A DNA stretch of 39,997 nucleotides from Acidobacteriota bacterium (GTDB lineage Bacteria > Acidobacteriota > Terriglobia > Terriglobales > Acidobacteriaceae), in NCBI GenBank assembly GCA_003224905.1, contig QIAA01000058.1, positions 1 through 39,997 of the forward strand, read 5' to 3'. The position numbers were made by a program, and so were the translations under genes. This document shows positions 8,701 to 15,922 of this stretch, one piece after another. Position 1 is the first letter of the stretch, and the number at the start of each line of letters is the position of its first letter. The notes below the pieces were generated by a model. The model saw nothing but the letters and a program-made list of their open reading frames with translations. It searched no databases and was not told where the DNA came from.

Positions 8701-10247
8701 AAACGCTCAAAACCCTTGCCACCCTGTCGAAGCTAAAACGCTTTCATGGTCATCTGCTCAACTGGTACGACACCCGCACGCTGGAGCCGCTTCCTCCGCA
8801 GTTCGTCTCGTCGGTTGACACCGGTAACCTCGTCGCTTCTTTTTGGACCCTTGAACAAGGATGCCTGGATCTGTTGCGCCGCCCGCTATTTGAAAAGCAA
8901 TTAGCCGACGGCTTAGTTGATCACCTTCGCACTCTCGCGGATTTGCGCGCGTTCTCCCGCAGGCGCTTGAAAGAGTTCGAAGCAAAGATGCGGAAGAAGA
9001 GTTGGCTGCAGCGCCTGCTTGATCCTCCTGATGAACAACTGTTAACCCTTCCAGCGGAGACAGCAAAGTCGAAACACGAAAGCGATGTGCGCTGGTTTAC
9101 TGTGCAATCGCGCTTACGGCTTAGAAGCATCAGGCGTTCCGTGCAACTCTACTCCCCGTGGCTGTTGCCTGAATTTTTTCCCCTCTGGCGCGATTCCTCA
9201 GTAAAGTTGACCTTCGCCGCTCAGACGTTTGCGCTTCAGCGGCTGCCAGAGTTTATTGACGAACTCTCTTCCCGGCTTGAAGCCGCCATTCAGAACAGCA
9301 ATGGCTCGGCTCAACGCGGCACTCTTCTTACCAGGCTTCGTGCCATGCTCCCGGAGGCGCGCACCCATGTTCTGCGTCTCATTGAAGACCTCCACAACAT
9401 TGCGCAGACTGCAGCCACAGTGGCGGATGAAATGGATTTCCGGATACTCCTGCAGCCGCGCCGTAAATTGTTGTCAATCGGGTTCGACATCCAAAACGGG
9501 CAGTTGCACTCGGCCTCCTATGATCTTCTCGCTTCGGAGTCACGAACCGCCGCGTTCGTGGCAATCGCCAAAGAAGAGATTCCGCAGGAAACATGGTTTC
9601 TGCTGGGGCGGACTCACACGCTGGAAAACCGCCGTCCCGTTCTGCTTTCGTGGACAGGCACTATGTTCGAGTACCTGATGCCTGCCCTCTGGATGCGAAC
9701 CTACCCGAATACGCTCCTGGAGCGTTCCCGAGCCGCAGTCGTCCGGGTGCAGCAGGCGTATGCCGCTGGAAAGCAGGTTCCCTGGGGCATTTCGGAATGC
9801 GCTTACTTTAAGACTGACCAAGCGGGAAATTATCAATACCAAGCCTTCGGTGTTCCTCAGCTCGCGCTGCACAAGCCGGAACACAAAAGGCTCGTGATTT
9901 CGCCCTACTCCACATTTTTGGCTCTGCACGTCGATCCTGCCGGGTCACTGGAAAATCTCCGGCAGATGTCGCGCGAGGGATGGTTTGGTTCTTATGGGTT
10001 CTACGAGTCCGCGGATTACAACACAGCACGTCGCCGTCTCTGGGGGCACCGCTACGAACTGGTCCGCTGCTGGATGGCACACCACCAGGGCATGATCCTG
10101 CTATCCATCGCCAATTTCCTGCACGAGGGTGTTGTCCAGCGTTGGTTCCACAGCAACCGCCGAGTTCAGGCTACAGAACTGCTGCTGCATGAAAAGCCTG
10201 TAAGTCGCGGGCGCGCCAGGCGCGAGGTCTATAGCACCGCTGCGTGA
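5748..10247 (+). CDS. cyclic beta-1,2-glucan synthase-like protein without GH94 domain
   Basis: A 1499-residue inner-membrane protein of the NdvB/ChvB/Cgs family. In order it has an N-terminal region of about 320 residues, a transmembrane pair (about 325-375), and a GT84/GT2-like cytoplasmic glycosyltransferase domain with D541-A-D543 (LDADTELP) and RxxRW ending at W690 (KHRWLRGDW). Further membrane segments lie at about 735-778, 795-820 and 855-901. A glucoamylase-like domain (PF10091-related, the cyclisation region in characterised synthases) runs from about 915 to the end. Hallmarks of that region are HNWLIPDN, RFSPTNLGFL and NWYDTRTLEPL, then WGISECAYF. Classical synthases are about 2800 residues because a GH94 phosphorylase domain follows; this protein ends where that would start, with a short basic tail. 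No GH94 fragment follows on either strand. The probable product is a beta-1,2-glucan made from UDP-glucose. Whether it is cyclised or length-controlled is unknown. Confidence 0.88.
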   Translation: MPQDTHLEIVNAEIERLPEPVLDSVSETDALAARAAELARKIAWLPNTRSSRPFSERCRVLRSQFRPLLKAISSQTLREPVSDDYRWLYDNLRLVSTEAHSTIEDLKSLPKLPHIRTSQGALVPRVAAIAEDFLRGTDYEFGDQALSSYVQAFQKSTVLRMVELSALATMLKLVLLEEIADRGSRVMRSSAASLNLGVCIRGLRDIGQTSWKDVIEPLILFDKILREDPAGAYSAMEYESREFCRLELVKVADYSDCTEVEVAKRVVSLAREAQQEVHSDPRVALRRSHVGYYLVAEGTGLLYERVGYRPPFGRRVVFWLRKHPDEFYLPGIQVLTFAVLSAIVLMLTNTFTPPGLILLSMFLLFLPCSQTAVQLMNYLTTAVLRARILPKLNLSGGVSAENLTLVAIPCLLLNKDQVTRLVDDLEVRFLGNHDPNIHFALLTDLPDSTEPPQEGDPLVDFCSQLVTDLNRKYAEQQTGTFLMLHRHRVYNPRERVWMGWERKRGKLLDLNKLLRGQYDSFPVKIGDLTILSRIRFVITLDADTELPRGSAHRMIGAMAHPLNQAIIDPEKNIVVAGYGILQPRVGVSVQSASTSRLASLYSGETGFDIYTRAVSDVYQDLYGEGIFTGKGIYEVDTVHRVLDRRFPRNALLSHDLIEGAYARAGLASDIEIIEDYPSHYSAYNRRKHRWLRGDWQITNWLVSRVPDESGHLVQNPMSLVSQWKILDNLRRSLVEPATCLLFVLGWLMLPGKPQYWTLAVTGILFVPSWFQFLFGLMRAVVENKTSTARDAWDTLLTANANVLLTLIFLAHQTLISLDAVVRTLIRRLVTRQRLLEWETAAEAEIGKQRRTPVDIYLNWMPVLALGLGILVWLGRPKAFTAAVPILLLWAGSKLVALWLNSPPSSLRHEASDKDEAFLRRAALRTWRYFAEFSTEEHNWLIPDNVQEHPASVAARFSPTNLGFLFNARQVACEFGFLTVPEFAGQTLKTLATLSKLKRFHGHLLNWYDTRTLEPLPPQFVSSVDTGNLVASFWTLEQGCLDLLRRPLFEKQLADGLVDHLRTLADLRAFSRRRLKEFEAKMRKKSWLQRLLDPPDEQLLTLPAETAKSKHESDVRWFTVQSRLRLRSIRRSVQLYSPWLLPEFFPLWRDSSVKLTFAAQTFALQRLPEFIDELSSRLEAAIQNSNGSAQRGTLLTRLRAMLPEARTHVLRLIEDLHNIAQTAATVADEMDFRILLQPRRKLLSIGFDIQNGQLHSASYDLLASESRTAAFVAIAKEEIPQETWFLLGRTHTLENRRPVLLSWTGTMFEYLMPALWMRTYPNTLLERSRAAVVRVQQAYAAGKQVPWGISECAYFKTDQAGNYQYQAFGVPQLALHKPEHKRLVISPYSTFLALHVDPAGSLENLRQMSREGWFGSYGFYESADYNTARRRLWGHRYELVRCWMAHHQGMILLSIANFLHEGVVQRWFHSNRRVQATELLLHEKPVSRGRARREVYSTAA

Positions 10248-10260
10248 TCGCGTCAGCCCA

Positions 10261-10749
10261 CTACGATTCAGATCTTTGGAAGAGGTTCTGCGTGAAACGG
10301 ATCACGAAGTGCGGAACGAGGACTGCCCCGATCAGGGCGAAATAGATCAGTGCAAGAACTTCTTCAGTGATCCGAGCCTGAGTGTTGGGACCGGCTTGTA
10401 GTTGCGCGTGCAGGGCCACAGATTCCAGGAGAAATCCGAATCCCATTACCGTACCTACCGTCAGTAACGCCATGAATCCTGATGCCAGGGGCTCCGGGCG
10501 GGCCAACTGTTTATGGGCGATTCGCAAGTACATGGCGGCATTGAGTGCAACGGAGAAGAACGTGAGCACCGGTACGAGGGTACCGTATTGCCAACTCTCG
10601 GTGATGAAATGCGGAAACCATCTCGGAAATAAGAGAACGAAGACTCCAAAGCAGAGCGACAGCAATCCTGCGAGCGCGGCGGCGTCTCCCATCCGCACCT
10701 TGCAGGCAACATAGCGGACTTTCGCCAGCGCTGGGGCAGGTGCGCTCAT
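10261..10749 (-). CDS. small integral membrane protein, unknown function
   Basis: A 162-residue protein with four likely membrane helices, at about residues 24-44, 57-76, 88-110 and 128-150. I do not recognise a family, and no catalytic motif is visible. Its ATG overlaps the TAA stop of the upstream membrane protein by one base (TAATG), so translation is probably coupled and the two products may act together. The gene converges on the glucan-synthase gene with 13 bases between the stops, so there is no positional reason to tie it to that operon. It could be a hypothetical permease-like or sensor-like protein. Confidence 0.75.
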   Translation of the reverse strand: MSAPAPALAKVRYVACKVRMGDAAALAGLLSLCFGVFVLLFPRWFPHFITESWQYGTLVPVLTFFSVALNAAMYLRIAHKQLARPEPLASGFMALLTVGTVMGFGFLLESVALHAQLQAGPNTQARITEEVLALIYFALIGAVLVPHFVIRFTQNLFQRSES

Positions 10750-11180
10750 TATGAAAGCACCCTGGCAAAGCGATACAGCAGGATTTCTGCGACTCCAGCC
10801 ATAGTGAAAATGAAGAAAGCCAAATTACGCGAATCACGCCAGGCTCTCTTCGGGTCATTTCGCGTACCGGTGAGATTCCTGCAATATGACTCAACCCACA
10901 CCGCTGCTGCCATCATTCCGGTGACGCCTACCAGCACGGAGCCAGCTGCGATCGTCTGCGGCGCATACGCTGATTTTTGTAAGTCCCAGATGATAGGCAC
11001 CGTAAGTGCCAAGGCCAGCAATCCTAATTCACCACGTCCAAAGAGATCCTGGACGTGGATGCGCCGCCCCTGGCCGCTCTTGCGCATCCAGGCACGCGCC
11101 ATGGCAACTGGCACGAACATCCCAAAAAGCAAGTACAAAGCCAGCGGCCAAACCGACGTGAATAGAGTGAGCTGCAGCAT
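10749..11180 (-). CDS. small integral membrane protein, unknown function
   Basis: A 143-residue protein with about four hydrophobic segments: residues 5-28, 50-65, 76-96 and 119-138. Between the first and second is a basic cytoplasmic-type loop (ARAWMRKSGQGRRIHVQD), and another basic stretch (NDPKRAWRDSRN) precedes the last helix. It is the first gene of a two-gene unit with the 162-residue membrane protein; the stop and start share one base. I do not recognise the family. No clear Shine-Dalgarno sequence precedes the ATG at 11180. Confidence 0.72.
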   Translation of the reverse strand: MLQLTLFTSVWPLALYLLFGMFVPVAMARAWMRKSGQGRRIHVQDLFGRGELGLLALALTVPIIWDLQKSAYAPQTIAAGSVLVGVTGMMAAAVWVESYCRNLTGTRNDPKRAWRDSRNLAFFIFTMAGVAEILLYRFARVLS

Positions 11181-11272
11181 AGCAAGGAGTTGTGTGCTCC
11201 CAGGTTAATTATGCGGCGAGATAGCGATGGGTCAAGTTACTCACGTGCAGGCACTGGGGAGCTGACTCTCAA

Positions 11273-12760
11273 CTAAAAATTCAGCTCACGTAAACTCAGC
11301 ATTTTTGGTGGCTGAGTATTGTCCCGTGAGGGCAAGGCGCACTGATCGAACTGAATAGCCATGCTGCCGCCTAGTTTGTTGTCGACGAGCGACTGCTGGC
11401 CTGCAATCAAAGCTCCATATATATTCACCTTGTCGGAACCGCCGCCGGTGAAGGAAACGACACCAGTGACCAGGACTAGGCCATAGAAGTCCAATCCACC
11501 GTGTACATCAAGATTGCCATTAACGATCAGTATGCCATTGCCTGTCGGGGATGACGTCAGCTGGACGTCACCAGGAATATAGGTGATCTGCGAAGCCATG
11601 TTGGCTGGACCGACTGGATTATCGACCGGGCTGGGCGGCATAGTCGGAGGTATGCCGAATGTTGGACTCGAATGCGTGCCACAACTCCCGCCAGTGCAGC
11701 TCCAGCTGTATGGTGCTCCGGTTACATTCACGGCGGAGGGCACAAACTTACTCATTAGGCTATTCAGGTCATAGGGCCAGGGTTGGTTTTGTGCGATTGC
11801 TGGAGTCTGACCCGAGACAAAGTCCTCGGACCCGTTGGGGTCATCCACAGTACTGGACGCATAGACCGCGTATTTACTGGTATCGCAAGTCTTGCCGGCG
11901 CGGCTCACGTATACGCCAGTGCACTTTCCTTTATCGTCGAGCTGGCACTGACACGTGCAATAGTCGTAGCCGTTGACGTCGAGCTTTCCAGTCAAGTTCA
12001 CGTGATCTTGGGAATCCACTGCGCCTTTCGTGGTGATCGGCGGATCTAGCGCGACCTCCATTTGCGCCATCCGCGTAGCTCCGAGCGGAGTCACAGCCAG
12101 GGAGGTCAACTGATACACAGGTGTGTAGCTCACAGTCGACGCATTCGAACAAGAGGTAACCACCCCGCCCTGAAGTATTTCGTGGCTGCCATCCCAGCAC
12201 ACTTGTGTAGCTTTGGTTGCCGCCGCACTGCTTCCGTTTGTGTAATACGGTGCAGTTGCTCCGTTTGCTTTGAGATTTACCCGCACCCACTTATAATTCA
12301 ACATCCCCATCGCTGGCAGGGTGGATGCACCCCCGTAAGAGGGTGGATCCTCGATTGCAGTGGTTGAACTTCCCGCATTGCACGCTTTACCTTGCCCTGT
12401 AAGTTCGGTGCAAAGCTCGCCATCATAGTACTTATTGGTATTGTCCTGGATCACAGTAAGATTCACCGTGTCGCTTGCATTGCGCGGATTCACCACGTAA
12501 AGAATGCTGTTGGTATTGCCCGGCATAGCGGTGGGCAAGTTCGCAATCGCGTGCGCTCCCGTGCTGGCCGGCGACATGCGTTCACGGACGTTTTGCAGGC
12601 CGGCAAGAGCAGCAAAATAAGCCTGCTCGGAATTCTTATAATTATCGTTGATCTGCGTCTCCGAGTTGGTCATGTACATTAGCCCGACGGCAATAGCTGT
12701 CAGGACCATCAGGGAAAGAATACAAAGTAGCAACGCCATTCCACGTTCATTTCGGCGCAT
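11273..12760 (-). CDS. PilX-like pilus assembly protein, large and cysteine-rich
   Basis: A 495-residue type IV pilus accessory protein. The N-terminus RGMALLLCILSLMVLTAIAV (residues 6-25) is a PilX-type hydrophobic stalk, followed by the characteristic segment YKNSEQAYFAALAGLQNVRE. Like other PilX proteins it lacks the GFxLxE signal of true prepilins. Members in Proteobacteria are around 200 residues, so this protein carries a large extra exported domain. That domain has a cysteine cluster (C268, C270, C272, C280, C292) and a C-terminal beta-rich stretch (GILIVNGNLDVHGGLDFYG). It is the last gene of the minor-pilin cluster, and its start overlaps the previous gene by 14 bases. PilX helps prime pilus assembly with PilV, PilW and FimT. 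The role of the extra domain is unknown. Confidence 0.85.
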   Translation of the reverse strand: MRRNERGMALLLCILSLMVLTAIAVGLMYMTNSETQINDNYKNSEQAYFAALAGLQNVRERMSPASTGAHAIANLPTAMPGNTNSILYVVNPRNASDTVNLTVIQDNTNKYYDGELCTELTGQGKACNAGSSTTAIEDPPSYGGASTLPAMGMLNYKWVRVNLKANGATAPYYTNGSSAAATKATQVCWDGSHEILQGGVVTSCSNASTVSYTPVYQLTSLAVTPLGATRMAQMEVALDPPITTKGAVDSQDHVNLTGKLDVNGYDYCTCQCQLDDKGKCTGVYVSRAGKTCDTSKYAVYASSTVDDPNGSEDFVSGQTPAIAQNQPWPYDLNSLMSKFVPSAVNVTGAPYSWSCTGGSCGTHSSPTFGIPPTMPPSPVDNPVGPANMASQITYIPGDVQLTSSPTGNGILIVNGNLDVHGGLDFYGLVLVTGVVSFTGGGSDKVNIYGALIAGQQSLVDNKLGGSMAIQFDQCALPSRDNTQPPKMLSLRELNF

Positions 12761-13343
12761 TAGTTTGGTCTCCTTGGGCCTTGCCGGCCTCTTCGGCCAA
12801 GCGCACCGCCTTCTCAGCTTCCGCGATCTGTTTGTGAACTAGAGCTAGATTCTCTTCCCGTCCCACTAGCGCGTCGGAATACACGCGGCGGAGGTGTTCA
12901 TTATCGGTTTCACTCAGTTTGCGCTGGAGCTCGTCATAACGGCGGATCAGCTGCTGCTCGTGCAATTTCACGGCTTCCAACATGCTCCGCGCTTCAGCAA
13001 GCGAGCCAGGCGACTTCGGTTCAGGATCAGTCGCCTTATTCGACGCGTGTTCTTCCGTGGAGTTGGCTTCGCTAGTCGCAGCCGTTTGCGGCGCATCTGT
13101 TGCCGGTCGGGAACTTGCTTCCGGCGGCCTGCTAGGCAAATCATCATTCGTAATAACTGTTTTCGCTTTGCGAGCGGCTTTCTTGTGCGCGAGCTCACCT
13201 AGAGATTTTTCCTGAGGCGCCTGCGTCTGATCCTGAGCTGCACATAGGCAAGTAGCCATACCGACAATTACGATCGTGAAAACGGTCTGGAGTCTGCGCT
13301 TTCCATGCTCGACCCTGCCCTGTTGTAGATTTCCTTCTCGCAC
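12747..13343 (-). CDS. secreted coiled-coil protein in minor-pilin operon, unknown function
   Basis: A 198-residue protein with a Sec-type signal: basic residues 1-18, then LQTVFTIVIVGMATCLCAA, with cleavage probable after CAA. The middle is low-complexity, rich in A, S, T, E and P (about 60-110). The C-terminal half (about 115-185) is a charged heptad-like coiled coil (MLEAVKLHEQQLIRRYDELQ). I recognise no family. The start is GTG at 13343-13341, chosen because GGGGGAG lies 7 bases upstream. It sits 22 bases after pilW and overlaps pilX by 14 bases, so it belongs to the pilus operon. A periplasmic scaffolding role is possible but unproven. Confidence 0.72.
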   Translation of the reverse strand: MREGNLQQGRVEHGKRRLQTVFTIVIVGMATCLCAAQDQTQAPQEKSLGELAHKKAARKAKTVITNDDLPSRPPEASSRPATDAPQTAATSEANSTEEHASNKATDPEPKSPGSLAEARSMLEAVKLHEQQLIRRYDELQRKLSETDNEHLRRVYSDALVGREENLALVHKQIAEAEKAVRLAEEAGKAQGDQTNAPK

Positions 13344-13350
13344 TGTTCTT

Positions 13351-13357
13351 CTCCCCC
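13351..13357 (-). promoter_or_regulatory. strong ribosome-binding site fixing a GTG start
   Basis: GGGGGAG on the minus strand, 7 bases before the GTG at 13343. It supports GTG rather than a downstream ATG as the start of the secreted coiled-coil protein. Confidence 0.6.
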
Positions 13358-13365
13358 GCCTCTTC

Positions 13366-14184
13366 TCAGTAATTGTTCAGCTTTATCGTGGTCTTCATCG
13401 TTAACGGCTGCCGCATCTGCGTCTGCCGGTCGATGTAATTGGTCAGCACGTTGGCCGTGATGGCGATTGCACGCACATTCGGGAGATCGGTCGCGCTCGC
13501 CGGCAAGGCGACGCTGCTCCCATCCGACTTGAAACCAGTAAAGATCGGAGCCGTCTTGTAAGCAGAATAGAGGGTATCGTTCGCGACGGAGCTTCCCGAA
13601 AGTACGGTGCTACCGGCAATCGTCAATGCATTGGCATTGTTCTCATCTGCGCTATTGATTACATTACTCAGCGCAGCGGCTCCTAGGGTGCTTATATCGG
13701 CAGTAGCGATCACCGCCGACGGAGCGCCATTCACTGTTTTTTTCTCTACGGTGCGCTGCAAGGTGCATGGACAATTACTGGCAGAGGTCGCGATATTGCC
13801 GCTGTTGTCCAGCAACGTATAACGCACGCTATCGACAAAACCATCGTTGTCGATATCGCCTTCGAACCAGACTTCCCACTTTGACAAGCTCACCAGTCCA
13901 GCAGCCACCCGGAAGTCATTTACAGCCGGACTCGCAAGGGTTGCGAACGTGTAGTCGTTTTGGCTGGGAAAGCCCGCCTGGTGTACCTCACGCTGAATGG
14001 AATCGAAAAAGGTGCGTAATTCCTGGGTGGCGTCGACATTAGTCTCTTGTGACTTATAAAGAGTCTGCAGGCGGCCGGCATAATTAAACACGGCCCCCAA
14101 AATAATCATCAGCACACCGACTGATACCAACATTTCAATGAGACTGAAGCCGCTCTGCCTTGACCGGAGCTGCGAACTCTTCAT
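13366..14184 (-). CDS. PilW-like minor pilin
   Basis: A 272-residue type IV minor pilin. The prepilin peptidase site is SGFSLIEMLVSVGVLMIIL, cleaved after the G with E at position +5 of the mature protein, and is followed by the hydrophobic helix that anchors it in the inner membrane. The segment ELRTFFDSIQREVHQAGFP is typical of PilW. The C-terminal region contains short glycine/serine loops and a cysteine pair (NCPC). Its ATG overlaps the stop of the pilV-like gene by 4 bases (ATGA), so the two are translationally coupled. Together with FimT, PilV and PilX it would form the tip or priming complex of a pilus. Confidence 0.88.
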   Translation of the reverse strand: MKSSQLRSRQSGFSLIEMLVSVGVLMIILGAVFNYAGRLQTLYKSQETNVDATQELRTFFDSIQREVHQAGFPSQNDYTFATLASPAVNDFRVAAGLVSLSKWEVWFEGDIDNDGFVDSVRYTLLDNSGNIATSASNCPCTLQRTVEKKTVNGAPSAVIATADISTLGAAALSNVINSADENNANALTIAGSTVLSGSSVANDTLYSAYKTAPIFTGFKSDGSSVALPASATDLPNVRAIAITANVLTNYIDRQTQMRQPLTMKTTIKLNNY

Positions 14185-14774
14185 TGCAGGCCCCCGACCG
14201 TACGCAAGGTAACCGGCGGTGCGAACATTAAGTTCGAAACCGAGGTTGCGTTTCCGGCCGATTGTGGTCGCGCCGAAACCGTGATCACTCTGGTTCTGTT
14301 CGCCACGATAGTTTGAATATTCCAGCGGACATCGTAGATAGCTGACCGCCCATTATTCCCGCAGGAAACGAACTGCATTTTGTAATTGGAAGTTATGGCT
14401 GAATACGACTGTGTGAAGTCGATGGCCGCAGTGCCGGAATCCAAGGTTGCTCCGGCGCCAGGGCTGACTGCTCCCGCAGTGGCAATCGTCCAATTCGTCC
14501 CGCCCGACGGGTTGCAGTCTTTCAGAGTAAAAGTGGCGGCGGAGCTTGCCGGTTGCGCTGCAATTTTCTCCAAGACTGTCTGCGCCAGCATGGTTGAGGT
14601 GGTGTCGCCCTTGGAGCGGCCATTGTTCATGACCGCCGTGATGAACAGGCCGACGAGCGCACTCATTCCGACTGCAAGCACGGAAATTGCAATCATCAGT
14701 TCGATGAGTGAAAATCCGCAAGAACGATGGCTTAGACATCTCGAATAGGAATCGTTGTGCAAACCTTTTCTCAT
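14181..14774 (-). CDS. PilV-like minor pilin
   Basis: A prepilin of about 197 residues with the cleavage motif CGFSLIELMIAISVLAVGMSA, E at +5 and a hydrophobic helix. The start chosen is the ATG at 14774, which gives a normal short leader (MRKGLHNDSYSRCLSHRSC) with GGAGA about 12 bases upstream. An in-frame ATG at 14810, overlapping the fimT stop, would give a longer leader and cannot be excluded. The segment TMLAQTVLEKIAAQPASSAA after the helix is characteristic of PilV. The gene lies between fimT and pilW in the minor-pilin operon. Confidence 0.86.
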   Translation of the reverse strand: MRKGLHNDSYSRCLSHRSCGFSLIELMIAISVLAVGMSALVGLFITAVMNNGRSKGDTTSTMLAQTVLEKIAAQPASSAATFTLKDCNPSGGTNWTIATAGAVSPGAGATLDSGTAAIDFTQSYSAITSNYKMQFVSCGNNGRSAIYDVRWNIQTIVANRTRVITVSARPQSAGNATSVSNLMFAPPVTLRTVGGLQ

Positions 14775-14797
14775 TGGAGTTCTCGTCTCCGAGTCTT

Positions 14798-15391
14798 CTA
14801 GTAAGTCCATGTTCCGCCGCTGTAATTCCATGATCTGAAACGCCCCGATGGACTGACCGAAATCGCACCCCAACTGTTGTTACCGCCATTGGTCGACTGA
14901 AGATAAAACACAAATCCTACTTGCTGGTTGGCCCCTGACCACGTGCTGCAGGCCGGAACTACCCCGCTGCACGGCACACCGCGCGAGGTAAAACCCAGAT
15001 TTGTGGTCGAAGGAGTAAAGCCGAGGCCGGAGATTGCCGGATTGCTGTTTCCGGTATACAGAGAAACTCTCTGCTGCAGCATGACCATCGGCTCACCACT
15101 GTCCCAGGTGCCATTGACGCTCACAGTCTCTGCAAACACTCGAGTACCCGAGAGGTCCCATCCGATGTTGTACGACTTGTTGTCTCGTATAGCTTGAATG
15201 CGGGCCCGCTGCAGCAGCGTGTTGAGGTCCACGACCGAACTGCGAAGACGATAGCTATTCACCGCCGTCATGACCATCGGCACGGCCATGGCCGTTACAA
15301 TGATTCCGATCGTGCCAACGATCACTACTTCAATAAGCGAAAAGCCACGCTCGCGTTTACCAGTTCGCGAATATGCTAGTCTTACAGCCAT
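14798..15391 (-). CDS. FimT/GspH-type pseudopilin
   Basis: A 197-residue prepilin with RGFSLIEVVIVGTIGIIVTA: prepilin peptidase site, glutamate at +5, then the membrane helix. The following segment VDLNTLLQRARIQAIRDNKSYNI matches FimT/GspH proteins. The remainder forms the usual beta-rich head. AGGGAG 4 bases before the ATG at 15391 is the ribosome-binding site. It is the first pilin of the cluster and probably starts the minor-pilin transcription unit, because 169 bases separate it from the pilZ gene upstream. FimT-type minor pilins take part in pilus initiation and, in some bacteria, DNA binding for uptake. Neither activity can be read directly here. Confidence 0.87.
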   Translation of the reverse strand: MAVRLAYSRTGKRERGFSLIEVVIVGTIGIIVTAMAVPMVMTAVNSYRLRSSVVDLNTLLQRARIQAIRDNKSYNIGWDLSGTRVFAETVSVNGTWDSGEPMVMLQQRVSLYTGNSNPAISGLGFTPSTTNLGFTSRGVPCSGVVPACSTWSGANQQVGFVFYLQSTNGGNNSWGAISVSPSGRFRSWNYSGGTWTY

Positions 15392-15560
15392 AACGCTCCC
15401 TATTCAGGCTGAGCAGCCGCGTGTAGTGGTCAGCACAAGGGTAGTTGCGTTAGGTAACCGTAGGGAAGCTAACGAACGTACCCCGAGTGCACTCACCAAA
15501 GTAATGCAACAACACCTGTTTTTTGAGCTACTTGGAGAAGAGGCGAGCATCGGAAAGTCC

Positions 15561-15908
15561 TCACCGAACCGGCTGAGGACGGATGTCCGCAACATCAGAT
15601 TCCGACAGTTCCAGCCCCCAACTGTCATTGCCCACGGATTCCAAGCCCACCTGGTATTCCCGCGTGCCAGATAAGGGCGTCACCCAAACCACTTGGAACT
15701 GAAGCTTGCGTTGACGATACTGCACCATGACTTTGTCACCAACCTTCAATTCTTGCCGAATTCCACCAAGGCGGGCTCCATCTGGAGTAATGTCCAGCGT
15801 GTGAGCGAGTTCATTGATATGGTTATTGGCTTTGTCGCGCCAATGAATGCGCACCGGTAGGACCATTTTGATTCGCTTTTGACGACGCTTCCCAATCATT
15901 GTTTCCAC
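15561..15908 (-). CDS. PilZ-domain protein
   Basis: A 115-residue single-domain cytoplasmic protein. It begins with a basic patch (GKRRQKRIKMVLPVRIHW) fitting the RxxxR c-di-GMP-binding segment of PilZ domains. TLDITPDGARLGGI follows in place of the usual D/NxSxxG motif, and the strand LKVGDKVMVQYRQRKLQFQV is typical. Here the second motif reads DITPDGARL, so T replaces the serine. The start is GTG at 15908, supported by GAGGGG 8 bases upstream; an ATG 9 bases later is the alternative. Its position directly upstream of the minor pilins suggests a link between c-di-GMP and pilus function, but this is inference from position and family. Confidence 0.82.
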   Translation of the reverse strand: METMIGKRRQKRIKMVLPVRIHWRDKANNHINELAHTLDITPDGARLGGIRQELKVGDKVMVQYRQRKLQFQVVWVTPLSGTREYQVGLESVGNDSWGLELSESDVADIRPQPVR

Positions 15909-15916
15909 AACGCGTT

Positions 15917-15922
15917 CCCCTC
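15917..15922 (-). promoter_or_regulatory. ribosome-binding site for GTG start of PilZ gene
   Basis: GAGGGG on the minus strand, 8 bases before the GTG at 15908-15906. The ATG three codons later has no comparable site at the right distance, so the GTG is preferred. Confidence 0.55.
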
